Below, one piece after another: positions 46,480 through 57,960 of a stretch of 64,000 nucleotides of DNA. Location: assembly GCA_965153455.1 (NCBI GenBank), contig OZ234498.1:14942001-15006000 (forward strand). The letters are read 5' to 3'. How positions within the stretch are numbered: position 1 is the stretch's first letter; every line of letters begins with the position of its first letter. The notes beneath the pieces were generated by a model. It made no database searches. It was not told where the DNA came from and saw nothing but the letters and a program-made list of their open reading frames with translations. The stretch is from Sphagnum compactum (lineage: Eukaryota > Bryophyta > Sphagnopsida > Sphagnales). The translations under genes were made by a program, and so were the position numbers.

Positions 46480-47522
46480 GAGGAGATGATAATTTCTTTG
46501 AATCCCCTTTTTGGGTTGTTATTTTCAGGGAATATAGGCTAACTTAGTTAGCTAAAGAACATCAACTGTGAGAGATGATTCTTTGAAATCCCCTTTTCTT
46601 GGATTCTGTTCCCTAGGGAATAGGAATTTTTGTGCATTGATGAATTAATTGTCAACTAGGTCTTACATTAACCTCACCCAAATTAGGGTTTTGAAAAAGC
46701 CCTACTAGTGCTGTTTTCCTAGACTCTAGTGTTGCAATAGGCCACATAATGGCATGTAGTTCCCCTGCATACTACTTTTGAGTTGTTTCTGAAACATTCC
46801 TTTTCAAAGCAGGAGAACCTTTTTGAAAAACAAAAAGGTCCTACCCAAATGGGGCTCTGCACTGGGAAAAGCTTTACCCGTGTTAAGGACCCCGAAGGAG
46901 GATATACCTGACCCTGGGGCCCTTATTCTGGTAAGGCCGTCTCCATAGGGCCTTTACCTACCACTTAACTCCCAAAAGTAACCACTCAATAGAGCTATCC
47001 GTAAAGTCACCCTGCCTTCACCCTCTCTTTCGGCCTGCTTTCAACCCCTATCCCCTCTTTCAGTGGTATCCGCAACCTGAGGAAAATTTTGTTAAATCTC
47101 AATGTGAAATGCCGAAACTCAACATTTAATGCACAAGGTTCAAGAGTTATTGTAGTAGTTGTGCAGGTAGGAGCAGTGAAAATATACTTAGCAGCAGTGG
47201 AGGCGCTCAGGAAAAAGTAAAGACAAGATGAAACTCAGTTCACCACCAAAATTGGTGGAAAAACTAGTTTGGGTCCTAGGTATTTCATTTTGTAAAATTC
47301 TTATTCCCAGTTACACACGTTTGATGCCTTATTATGCCCGTTCTGGCCTCTAGTCGCTTGACTTTACGGATAACTCAAATCTCAGTGGATAAGACTTATT
47401 ATTGACTCATTTATCTGCGATTAAAAAGAGTCAAAAAACGCCGGTTTGGCCACAAAATAGTTTTGGTCCAGCATTCTTACACTGTTTGCCTGAGGTCTCA
47501 TAACAGGTGCAGCAAAGCCTAA
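46480..47522. other. Intergenic; dispersed repeat at 46850-46965
   Basis: Contains the second copy of the repeat seen in neprosin intron 1. No gene, RNA or element boundary was recognised. Confidence 0.4.
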
Positions 47523-47822
47523 GAGCATCTCCACCAACTCTCAGTAGCTAGCTCTCAGTATGTGACCTTGCAAAAAGCAAGTAGGTGGGAGACTATTAAT
47601 AGCAACCCACTTGGACCAATCAAACTATCTAGCCAATAAGAAACAGGGAACAGTCAATAAATACGATTTGACTATCTTTATTAGACTGTTTCAGGGCTCT
47701 GAAAGCTACGAGATTTTTAGGGTTTCCAGTGGATTCTACTAGATTCCACTGGATCCACTAGATTTGACTGATGAACCTCATCCAAGATTTCCAGTGCAGG
47801 GTTACTGTTGGTGGAGATGCTC
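47523..47822. mobile_element. MITE with perfect 16-bp terminal inverted repeats
   Basis: Left end GAGCATCTCCACCAAC (47523-47538); right end GTTGGTGGAGATGCTC (47807-47822), the exact complement. GAGCATCTCCA-type ends are common in plant MITEs. At 300 bp it has no coding capacity. The left flank is TAA and the right flank TCA, a possible 3-bp target duplication with one change, so the superfamily is uncertain. Confidence 0.75.
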
Positions 47823-48680
47823 TCACACCTGCAAGAAAGAAGAGTGTAACAAATATGATTTGACTGCCGGTCCATGTTTCTGATTGGCCAATCATAATAT
47901 TTTGGTCCAAGTGCTTTGCTATTAGTAGTCTCACACCCATTTGCAGTCCCATATTTAATTTTATGGGGTGAGGTTTGAAACAAAGTAAAATAACCACTAG
48001 GGTATAACGGCTGGTGAGCGAACACTTAAGTGCTCAGGGCAAGCCGGATCCAAGGGGAGGGCTCCATTGTTTCTGCTGTCCAAATAAAACTTGAACCGTC
48101 CTATTGGCACATCTGACACATCAAAAATCATCAAAAATGGGTTAGAACTCAGAAAGTTACAGCCCCGTAAAGTAGAGGGTGTCAAGAATTCAAAAAAACA
48201 AACCATCAAACATTACAAAGCCGATTACTGAACATCCAAAAAATTCCTTTATGTTGCTCTATTGCTATTAGAGTCTAAAGATGATTTGTAGAACTAAAGA
48301 TGGCACTCCTATAGCATTTAAAATCGTTTAAAATGAATAAGAAATGAGAAAGTTAAAAGCTTGGAAAGTAGGAGGGGGTCCAAAGAGAAGAGAAAAAGAA
48401 AAAAAAAATGCGTTCTGTGAGTTGAAAAGCTTATTGTTCTTCTGGCTATTTTTTCATTACTCCTTTTCCTTTGTACTTCCAAGAGGATTTCTAAAGCTTG
48501 AGGTAGTGTTCCCATAACATTATAAATCACTCAAAATGAAGCACAGATGATGGAAATCTAAAGAAATGTTTGATGATGATAGATAGGGTAATGATCGATG
48601 ATGATGAGCGGTTCTACCCTAAACTAGGATATGAGAAATACTCTTGGAGGGTCCCATACTGTGCAGAGCTGGAGATGCTC
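47823..48680. mobile_element. Second, larger member of the same MITE family, adjoining
   Basis: Ends at 48680 with GAGCTGGAGATGCTC, the same type of terminus. Its first part (47840-47945) is an inverted copy of 47575-47690: GACTATTAATAGCAACCC and CACTTGGACCAAT in the first, AGCAAAGCACTTGGACCAA on the complement in the second. The two may be nested, the smaller having inserted at or in the larger. Boundaries on the left are not resolved. Confidence 0.4.
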
Positions 48681-48899
48681 TTACATTGAATATGGGAACT
48701 TAATCCTAGGGTCAAATATATAGTATGTCTACTACCCATGGTTACTTGTGGGACAGGAACATGAACTGAGCTGATTCTTTGAAGTTTGGAGTGGCAGTGT
48801 TTTTTAAATCAAAAAAAAAAACCATTTCTGACCATTTTTCATTAGTTTTTGACCTGAAAAATCAGATTTGGATCTAGACGCCTTACACAAGATCTTTTA

Positions 48900-49400
48900 T
48901 GAGTAAACAAATTGTCAGATTTTCATAACCCAAAATATAGAAGGACACTTCATTTTATTTTTTGCTTTTCTATCTAGTTTGTAACCAAATTTGGCTTTGG
49001 CTCAATCTTTTATGGATGATTCAACCCTTTTCCTACATCACAAAATTGGGGGGGGGGCGGAAAAAAAAATTATAATTTTATTTGAATATTTATAAATCAT
49101 GACCTACGCTTAAAAATGAGGGATTGAAATTTGAATGATGGGGGGGAGGGTGTTTTTCCTTTTTTGGGTCAATTTTGTGATGTAGTTGAAGTAGGTATCA
49201 TAAATGAGAAGATTTAGCTAGATTTGCCTTTAAAGGAAATAGGAAAGTACAAAAATTCAAGTATTCTTTCTATACTGTCGGCTACCTTCTGGAATCTAAT
49301 ATAGACATTTGGCAATTTCTAATGAAATCTCACTATGAAAAACCCCCAAAATCACTTACATTTTTTCACATTTCCTACTTTCAAATTTGCCTGTACAGTG
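48900..49400. mobile_element. Foldback/MITE-like element
   Basis: Left arm 48928-49047 and right arm 49169-49290 are imperfect inverted repeats of about 120 bp. They share AATATAGAAGGACACTT / TATAGAAAGAATACTTGA, AACCAAATTTGGCT / GGCAAATCTAGCT and CTACATCACAAAATTG (identical in both). A G-rich, A-rich loop separates them. Noncoding. Confidence 0.6.
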
Positions 49401-49849
49401 GACTCATGGAATTGAGATTCTTGGAAACTCAAAATCACTATTTTCTTTCCAACAAATGTTTTTGGGATAAAAAGTTGTAATGTAAATTTGACTAATTTAT
49501 CTACTTTTTAGAAAAAAAAAATGCCAATCTTTTGTAGTACAATTTCTTTTATAAAACCCCTGGTTGCAACTTACTGGTGTATTGCCAGGAAATTTTCTAG
49601 TTTTATACTATTAACAATATGCTACACACAATTCTTATTTGTGAATATATGTAGCAAAGAAACTAGGTAGACAAATAATATGAGATATGTATATTCGTTT
49701 AGATGTTAGACTCAAAAACCCATCACCTTAGAACAAAGACAGGCCAAAAAACAACAAGTGCTGTTTATGTGTTGCTGGAGTACACCTCACAACATAACTT
49801 GTTAAGTGTAGGGTAAAGCTCTGAAGGTGTGCAGCATGCTCAAAATAAG

Positions 49850-50370
49850 GGGCCAAACATGAGATGGGTAGTTAAGTCGGGCATCATATTTTGGGAATGT
49901 CCCTCAAATGTGAGGTTTGCCCATCATAAACCAAGCATGAGATGAATTTTGTCACAAACCTAAACATACGTAGATCATCAAACATAAGAGGGGAAAGATC
50001 TTCCATTTATGCCTTAAAAGCATAAGAGATCTTATGCCTACTAATCATACACTTGTTCCCTCCAAGTACATGTGTTTTTACAACACTTTATCAATGTGTT
50101 CAAAGTTAAGTTATAATGACATTATAATACAATGATCAATCATCATAATATGTTTCAATGCTATCACAACATCATATTAACAATTGTATCTACTATTCGT
50201 TAATACTTAGCTTTGAACATATTATTAAAACATTATAAAAGCATAAATACATGGAGGTGACAAGTTTGTGATAGTACCTATTCCTTGAGAGTTGAAGTGA
50301 ACAGGCATCCAATCCCTCCCACTCTTGCTCTTAAGAAGTAGGTGCAAGATGTGTCCCTTTTTTTTTTCCT
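49850..50370 (-). repeat. Dispersed repeat (copy 2 of the 36.8-kb family)
   Basis: 49960-49985 is the inverted match to 36930-36955, and 50300-50350 is a direct match to 36868-36915. The two matches lie in opposite orientation, so the copy is rearranged. A run of 18 G lies just downstream (50548-50565). Confidence 0.4.
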
Positions 50371-51119
50371 GAGAAAAATATTCACTTATACAAGGTGTCC
50401 TACAAATACACGAGGAAATTTCTCCAAGTGTTTTTGCCCTGGGTTTGCAAACTTGTATTATTTCTGCACTTCTTGTGTTTGAGACTTTTGACATTTTTGT
50501 CCTGAAATGATCCATGTCCATTGTGTGCATGACCTATTCTTTGTTTGGGGGGGGGGGGGGGGGTGTTAGTTACACCTTGGGTGAACTATCACTTGCACTG
50601 GTACCATAACAATAAAACACTCCAATTTCCTCTTTTATTTGGTTGCTTCTGTCTAACCATTAAAAATGTCCCATCCCAAGACAAACTCAGACAAATGCCT
50701 CCAACCCCAAATTGAATTAATTTCCAGGACTTAAACCCTAAACCCTAAATTTGTGGTAGGTTTCCTTGGAAGGGAGCAACTCCATGCTCAATTATGTAGC
50801 ACTTTCAAAGTCCTTGAATGAGCAGGGAATCTGGATGTCTGTTGCCAAGTGCTCTCAAGTGTTTGAAGTGGGTAATAGCAGCATAGTAGTAAAGAGGCTC
50901 TCGTTTTGCAATTGTCAATCAATGGTCGTCTCTTGACATGTTTTTGGCTTGTTTTGTGATATCGTGTATTCTCAATGAAATAATAATAATTGAAAGGAAT
51001 TGGGATTTTCTGTTTGTGTCAAAGCACACTTCAAGAGTCAATTGGTGGGCAAACCACATCCAAAATCAGTCTGGTATGTCTGTGAAAATAGATTTTTATT
51101 TTATGTTTTTAAATGTTCC

Positions 51120-51400
51120 TCCAAGTGTTTTTTTTGGGCAATTTTGTGTTATAGCCAAAGTGGCGATGATCCACAGGATAATTTAGCCAAAATTTGGCTA
51201 CAAGCTAAATATGAAAATAATTTTTCAAAACATCCTTCAATATTTCTGGCTACCTACTTGAACAATGTATAGAAAGCTGGCAATTTTTTCTTAAAATTTT
51301 GGTCGAATTCTGGCTACTGAAAATCTCAAAAACCACATGATTTTAGCAGTTTTAATTTTTAATATAGCATTCTGGCAGACTTAGATGGGGATGTATGGGT
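51120..51400 (-). repeat. Foldback-family arm
   Basis: The plus strand shows CAATTTTGTGTTATAGCC, GTGGCGATGATCCAC and TTTAGCCAAAATTTGGCTAC, the right-arm order of the family at 46168 and 49169. Overlapping open frames at 50938-51272 read through it and are not genes. Confidence 0.5.
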
Positions 51401-51699
51401 CCCTGAGTCCAAATTTAACAGTTTTCTGTTGGGTTCCAGTTCCTTAGCTAACCATGGTGGTTAGCTTAGTTGTTTGTTTTTTACTACCTTCCTACTAACA
51501 ACCCAGAAGCAGGTTGTTAGTAAGTAGTAAAAACAGCCCTCACTTAAGTATAAACTAGAAACCATCTTCCTAATAGTTACCTAATAGTCACTTATATATA
51601 AACCATGTACCTTATAGTTACCCTATTTTTCTACCTATCTACCTATTATATGAGACCTATTTCTTACAGAATTGGTTACCAAAGTGAAACCAAATATTA

Positions 51700-52410
51700 A
51701 CTCAGTTGAGGTTCATCCACATTTACCATGAATGGCATCGGATGAAGTTGACAATTGTCAGAGTCCATCCATGTCGTGAGGATGAGAGCATTACAAATGA
51801 GAAAGGGGATCATCACATCACCCCCATCACTCCTCAAACCCTAGCTACCATTGCCACCAAGGGCTCCTCAATCTCCTTTCCGGAATCATTTTGCATTCAA
51901 TTCCAAGCCTCCATTTCTGACCCTTGAATCCTAGAGTGCAGAATTTTCACCCCATTGCAATTGAGTGACACAATGAGGATCGCCATAATTTGCTCCATGA
52001 CGGAGTCCTTATTGCCAATACATTTGAAGGGGGTGAATAGACTTATCATCCTTTTGCAACTCTTGAAAGTTGGAATGATCACTCTCTCAAACCCTTCAAG
52101 GATGCTTTAGTTGCCTTTGCTTTGTGCTCACAAGGTACTTACCTTTTGCAATACAAATTTGGGAAGATTAATGTGAGTGGCCATTTCAACTTCGAAGATA
52201 TGGGAAAGGAGATTGTTTGGCATCATAAAAGCAATTTTGATGAGGATGGTGCTCACATAACTAAAGATATGTGCCATTTTTCTCATTTACATTCTATGAA
52301 CATTGAAGTTTTAATTACAAGTCGGAGTTTCAATAGAGCCCCCTTTCAATATTTTTCTAATGCAAACATGGATTCATTTGTTGTTTATTTGTTGTTTAGT
52401 GTATGAAAGA
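51700..52410 (+). pseudogene. Decayed coding remnant, unrecognised
   Basis: Two open segments (51706-51927 and 52122-52406) joined by a stop-containing stretch in which protein-like words can still be read (NDHSLKPFKDALVAFALCSQ before 52122). The second continues as QYKFGKINVSGHFNFEDMGKE. I do not recognise the family. It may be part of an old transposon or a dead gene. Confidence 0.3.
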
Positions 52411-54934
52411 TCTCACTTTCAATAGTGATTTGATGAAAGCATTGAAATATGTGTGTTGTTTACTATATTACAGATGTGAAATTCAACTATTGTTTACAAA
52501 TTATGATTTTCATCTATGAACTTGACCTTTTTCATTTGTTTTTTGTTTTTTGACGCAGCCTTCATTCCTTGTTTTGTTCACTAAATGGTAAAAATTGTTG
52601 AAGGACTAATTGGTGAGTTGAATGCTCAATTTTTAGAATAGTTTATTTTGGATGCCATGGGGATTGTTTATCCATGATACTAACTACATGCAAATGCAAA
52701 GTTTTCATGACATTTCATGGAGGTCTTGAAAGGATATTATTGCACCCCATGTCAATGTGAACAATCTAAAATAGGAATTTTATTCCTATGGTTCCTTTCT
52801 TCTTTTGATGTGGGATTTAGATGTTTAATAGGGTCTTTTCAAAGTTTGACGTTGACATCCAATGTTGTTCAAGTAATGGTTAAATTGTGACCCTTACAAT
52901 TAATCACAAGGCTAATGCTTTCACAGATTTGTGGCGAGTGATCCATGCATCATAATTGTTGTCACATTCTTCTCCAAAGTACTTAAAGTTGGTAGAAATT
53001 ATTATGATTTATGTTTTGGGTTTTGTTGACAATGAACATAATTTCAATTTTGTTTTTTTCTTGAAAAACACTGTGATGTAAAACCATTTGAACCCTCATT
53101 TGCAACTTGTTGTTGCTATCTATGCATAGAAATACTTCACACTTAAAAACTTTCCATACCAACTATTTATGACAATTGGTCAACTATTCAAATTGCACAT
53201 GATTGAAGCCCCAATATACTTGAACTTTCAAAGGTGAAATTTGAATGATGATGATACATTGGAGTTGGTTTAAAGGAATAGCTTTAGATTCCATAAGTCC
53301 TATTTTTGGATGATAGTTCTAGGAGACAATTTCACACCATAACCCTTTCATATTTACCTTTTCATATTATAACCTTTCAATCATCACATGTGAAAATTGA
53401 ATGTTTTTGGCCTCCAAACCAACGGTTTTTTTTGTGGAAATTTTTTGCCAATGTGCCACCTAAAAAGTTGCCCTACAACACCCCTAACCACATAAAAAAA
53501 ATATCGGCCATCAATCTTGCCAAGATTTTAGTTATTGAGGTTAGGGTTCGCCACACTTTGCACATGATAGGGGAATGGCTCGCCACCAAAGGCTCCTCTT
53601 CCCATTCTCAATTTGCTTAGTTGTGAGTGGAAATAGACCGCCATCACCACTTTGCATATGCTCCATTGCCATCTCTTGCCAAATCATTTTCTTGAAAAAA
53701 TTAATCCTTGCAATAATTTTGTCACCTCTTCTTGCTCTAATAGTCATTTAGGTTGCCACCTTTAGCCTTGATCACAATAAAGCTTTGTTGGAACTTGGAA
53801 CCGCAAAATGCTTGAGGCTTGAGCTCACGAGCTTCCATTGTAACTTTAAGTGCATTGTGTTTTAAGTGTAGGGTTTGTTGTTGCAAGTGAAAAAGGCTAA
53901 AGCATTTTTCATGGGAGTTCTATTGCAACTTGATTAACATCCGTTATAATTTGATGGGAGTGCATTTTGGGTTATAGAATGTGTTATAATTATAATCGTC
54001 TAAGGAGTTTGAACCTCAAATATCACTGCAACATTTGTTGCCATGGAACTCGTAAGGAAATCATCTTTTTTTTTATGTTCAAAGTCATAATAAGTTGTTA
54101 CATTGTTGCTCATTTTGCTTTTTGTAAAAAGAAAATGGGATTTTCTTTGTTTAGTGCCCAATGGCACCTCCGTAGCTTCTAATTAAATTCAAGTATAAGT
54201 TTTTTTTTTCATCGGTGTGCCAAATGCTTTTGATGTTGCTTTATCGAATCATGTTGGTTTTGTTATTGTTTGTAGTGCATCTTGTCACCGTGCTATCGAC
54301 GATGATGGTTTAATCAACACAAAGGTTGTTGTTCATGATTTATGTTTTACAAATATGTTATTGAGTCTATAGTCGTTTAACACTAGCCTAATTAAAAAGT
54401 CGAACAAAAAAAAAAGTGCGAAAATGGGAAATCAATCAAAGGTTTCAAGATAACTAGGTAGCAAAACTTCCATGGGCAAAGCCCATCGTTGGTGCTAATG
54501 GGATTGTGCATATGGTTAGGTGTTGAATGTGTCCATAGATTGACGGGAGGGACTCCTAGTTCCCAAGTTTAATAGCCTCCAAAAACATGCCAAAAGGCAA
54601 ACATGTAAAAAAATTAAACCTAATTGTGCGAGTTGACTAATACTTCATGTTTAAAAAATCATAGCTTGCCAAGAATAAATGACTCTTCTTTGTTCAAGGA
54701 AAAGACAGCTTATGGCAAATCTATTGGCTAAAGGGGTGTGGTGGGGGAAAGGAAATGGAAATTTTAGCAATTTGTTGTTGTTTTTTGGCTTTTGAAATAG
54801 GGTCAACCACTCATTGGCTTTCAAGCCATGAAGTTGTTTCAATTCTTAAAAGTGGAGCACATTCCAAAAATACATTTGAATGACACAATGGGATGGGAAA
54901 TTGTAAAAGTCATGCATATCACATTGTCTTCATT
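52411..54934. other. Intergenic; weak coding-like traces only
   Basis: 53306-53620 is open on the plus strand (104 codons) and ends with GEWLATKGSSSHS, but no domain is recognised. The rest is AT-rich with no identifiable element ends or RNAs. Confidence 0.35.
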
Positions 54935-55259
54935 CATTACTACAAATCATGGTTATTTAAAAGGTTGAAGTTGACTAATTTGTCATTTTAATTAATGGAC
55001 ATGTACATTTTGATTAAAGGCCAGGGGTTAGAATGACATGTATTGTTTGACTAATCAATTCAACTATAATGGTTAATTTGACTAGATGCATATAGTCAAG
55101 TTGTACAACCTTAGTCAAAATGACCCAATGGTCTTTAGTCAAGTTGAACATTTAATCAAGATGACTAATGATTTTTAATCAAAATGACCAATGGTCTTTA
55201 ATCAAATTGAACTTTTTGTCAAGATGGATAATGATCTTTAGTCAGAATGAGCAATGATG

Positions 55260-56160
55260 ATTTGGCCATTAAGTATAGCTTAAATTTAGACACAAGGTAT
55301 AGCCATTAGGTATAAGTGTGTTTAACCATTATGTTAAATCATTAGATTTACCCATTAAAATTAACCTAGATTTAGCCATTATGTTTAGCCAAGTTTTAGT
55401 CATTATGTTTAGTCACTAAATTTAGCCATTAGGTTTAACCTACTTTCAGCCAAACTTTAGTCCTTACTAATGCTTAACCATTAGATTTAGCCATTAGGTT
55501 TAGGCTAAGTTTGGCCATTATATTTAACCAAGGTTTAATCATTATGTTTAACCATTAAATTGAGTCATTAAGTTTAATCACTATGTTTAACCAAAATTTA
55601 GTCACTATGTTTAGCCGTTAGATTTAGCCACTAGATTTAGCTAAAGTTTAGCCATGATGTTTAACCATTATGTTTATCAATTAAGTTTGGTCATTATATA
55701 TGTTTAACCAAGATTAAGTCATTATGTTTAGCCACTAAATTTAACTAAAGTTTAATTGTGAAATTTAACCATTATATTTATCAACTAGGTTTAGCCACTA
55801 TGTTTAGCTAAGGTTTAATCATTAGATTTAACTACTAAATTTAACCATTAGGTTTAACCAAATTTTAGCCATTAAATTTATCATCTAGGTTTAGCCAAAG
55901 TTTAGCCATGAAGTTTAGCCAAAGTTGAACCATTAGGTTTAGCTAAAGTTTAGCAATGAAACTTAGGCATTAAATTTAGCCATTAGGTTTAGAAATTAAG
56001 TTTAATCATTATGTTTAACCATTAATCATTAAGTTTAGCCAAGGTTTAAACATACAATTTAGCCATTATATTAAGTTACTAAGTTTAACCATTTGATTTA
56101 GCCATTATATTTAGTCATTAGTTGTCACTTACATTTAACCATTACGTTTAGTGGTGTGAA
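55260..56160. repeat. 13-bp tandem array (TTTAGCCATTAGG type)
   Basis: About 900 bp of diverged 13-bp units, TTTAGCCATTAGG / TTTAACCATTATG. The core TAGCCATTA is the complement of TAATGGCTA, which dominates the array in element 1. No coding content. Confidence 0.8.
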
Positions 56161-56206
56161 ATAAACATGTGGAATTAAAAACTTAACAAATGTTGAACAC
56201 CTTTGA

Positions 56207-56270
56207 TGGTGTAGTTTATTAATAAGGACTTGGTTTATCATTGTGAAGGTTTGGGGTTCAATTCCTATTA
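56207..56270 (+). other. tRNA-like module inside CACTA-like element 2
   Basis: TGGTGTAGTTTATTAATAAGG followed by GTGAAGGTTTGGGGTTCAATTCC. The second part matches the B-box core GGTTCAANTCC and resembles the modules at 4340-4410 (complement) and 21601-21660. It is too degenerate to be a tRNA. Confidence 0.3.
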
Positions 56271-56999
56271 CTTATAACCTATATACTTGTTTAAAGAGTT
56301 AGATTAAGTAGGCTAAGTTAGGTTAAATTAAAATAAAGAAGGTTAGATAGACTAAACTATGTTAGGTGGGCTAAGTTAAGCTAAACTACCACCTACCTAC
56401 TTGCCTTTTTATGACCTACCTAAACTTATATACAACCTACCTACCTAGACCTATTTACACAAAAATATATATCTTTGGTAATAATCCAAAAAAAAATTGG
56501 GTAGAAATTTAACCAATCAAATGGTCCACTATTCAATAATCAAAATGACTAGTCAAATAGTCCAATAGTCTACCAGTCAAAAAAACCACCCCTATTCATG
56601 CAAGACATGGCCAAAACGACTTGTCCAGATTGATGGGATGGTTTTTTTTACTCTTGTCCAAATGGGGTCTTTTTTTACTAGATTCTTTAGTCAAGATAAC
56701 ATATTTTTGTAATAGTGATTGCAACTAAAAATGTTATTTGTGTAGCAAGGTACATTATTGTTAATTAATTATGATGAAATAACGATGATTGACAATTAAC
56801 CTTGGGTAACATCACGTGCACAATTGAACAACCTAGACAACCTAAACATTAGCCTCTCGTGCATCATGCCCATGTTATAAACAGTCCATGAATTCATTAA
56901 ATTTATTCAAAGTCACCTTACTTTTGTTTGTGATTTTGTTAGAATGATCAAGATGTGTTGTGCTGATCTAAACACACTTTATGTTGATCCAAAGAAATA

Positions 57000-57960
57000 G
57001 TTTATTGGTTTGTAATTCAAGAGTTTTACGGATCTTGTGGATGGCACAATTGATCAACTCTAATAGTTTGGTGGACTAATCCAACCACCAACATTCAATA
57101 TCCCAAATTGTTTTTTCAAGGTTAACAATACCAAATCCATTGCACGTGCTTGAACACCAATGTCTTTGACATGGGCACTTGGTCACCAGTGGTATGTTGT
57201 TATTAAAGTAATGAAACAACAATGTTCAGATGCAACTACTATCCTCATTGATGATTTTGTGAAAAGGTTTTTTAACTAGGAACTAATGAATGTTATTGGG
57301 ATTATCTATCCCCAATAATGGCTAAACTCTGATGCAAAAGCCTCATTCCATCTAACCTTGTTAATGGCACAATATTGTTTTGAAAAGGAATATAGTGATG
57401 AGGGCGTGAAGGTTCCTACCCTGCTAGATGAATATAAATTAAACATAGGAGCTTCCTTTTTCAAGGTGATTATGTAAACAAACAATAGAACAATTTTGGA
57501 GCCTCCTTTGACATGCAATCATGTGACCAAGATTTGGTTTAATCTATCCTTTAATGTTGTTCTTAAACATAGACTATCCAAATATTTCAAATTGGTGGAA
57601 ATTTAAGTTGTCATGGTATTGGGCAACATGGAAGACAAACGATGCATCTCAATCTTGTTTTTTTATGAAATCTAAGTTCAAAAATAGATTGAGCAATCAC
57701 CTTGATTTGGTTTCAAGATGTTTGCTTGATATGCATACTCCATGGAAACTTTTCCATTTGGAGACATGATCAAGGATTAGCAAGATAGAAAGAAAAGGTA
57801 TGTGATGTTTAGGGTTTTTTGGAGATTTAAGTTTTTGGTACTAGCTACTAGGCGGGATTTATTGCACCATATTTTGAACATGGGTTGTAACTTGTATGCA
57901 AGCAAATATACAAACAATGAAACCAAGTTTTTTCGTTGTTGTTGCCATTAATATGAAAGA
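57000..57960 (+). pseudogene. Decayed coding remnant, possibly transposase-derived
   Basis: One reading frame from about 57288 is protein-like with scattered stops: VIGIIYPQ, stop, then WLNSDAKASFHLTLLMAQYCFEKEYSDEG, VPTLLDEYKLNIGASFFKVIM, stop. Similar-quality words continue to about 57600 in nearby frames (NHVTKIWFNLSFNVVLKH). The pattern suggests an old transposon protein, but I cannot assign it to a family. It follows CACTA-like element 2 by about 300 bp and need not belong to it. Confidence 0.3.

Larger units (their letters stand above)
54935..56717. mobile_element. CACTA-like DNA transposon, non-autonomous (element 2)
   Basis: The left end reads CATTACTACAAATCATGG. The right end, read inward on the minus strand, is CACTATTACAAAAATATG; 10 of the first 12 bases agree. 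The 3-bp flanks are identical, ATT (54932-54934 and 56718-56720). Inside are a 13-bp tandem array of TTTAGCCATTAGG-like units (about 55260-56160), a tRNA-like module (56207-56270, ending GGGGTTCAATTCC) and a TAGGTAGG-type tract (56350-56450 on the complement). No transposase. This is the same set of parts in the same relative order as in element 1, seen in reverse. Confidence 0.6.
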
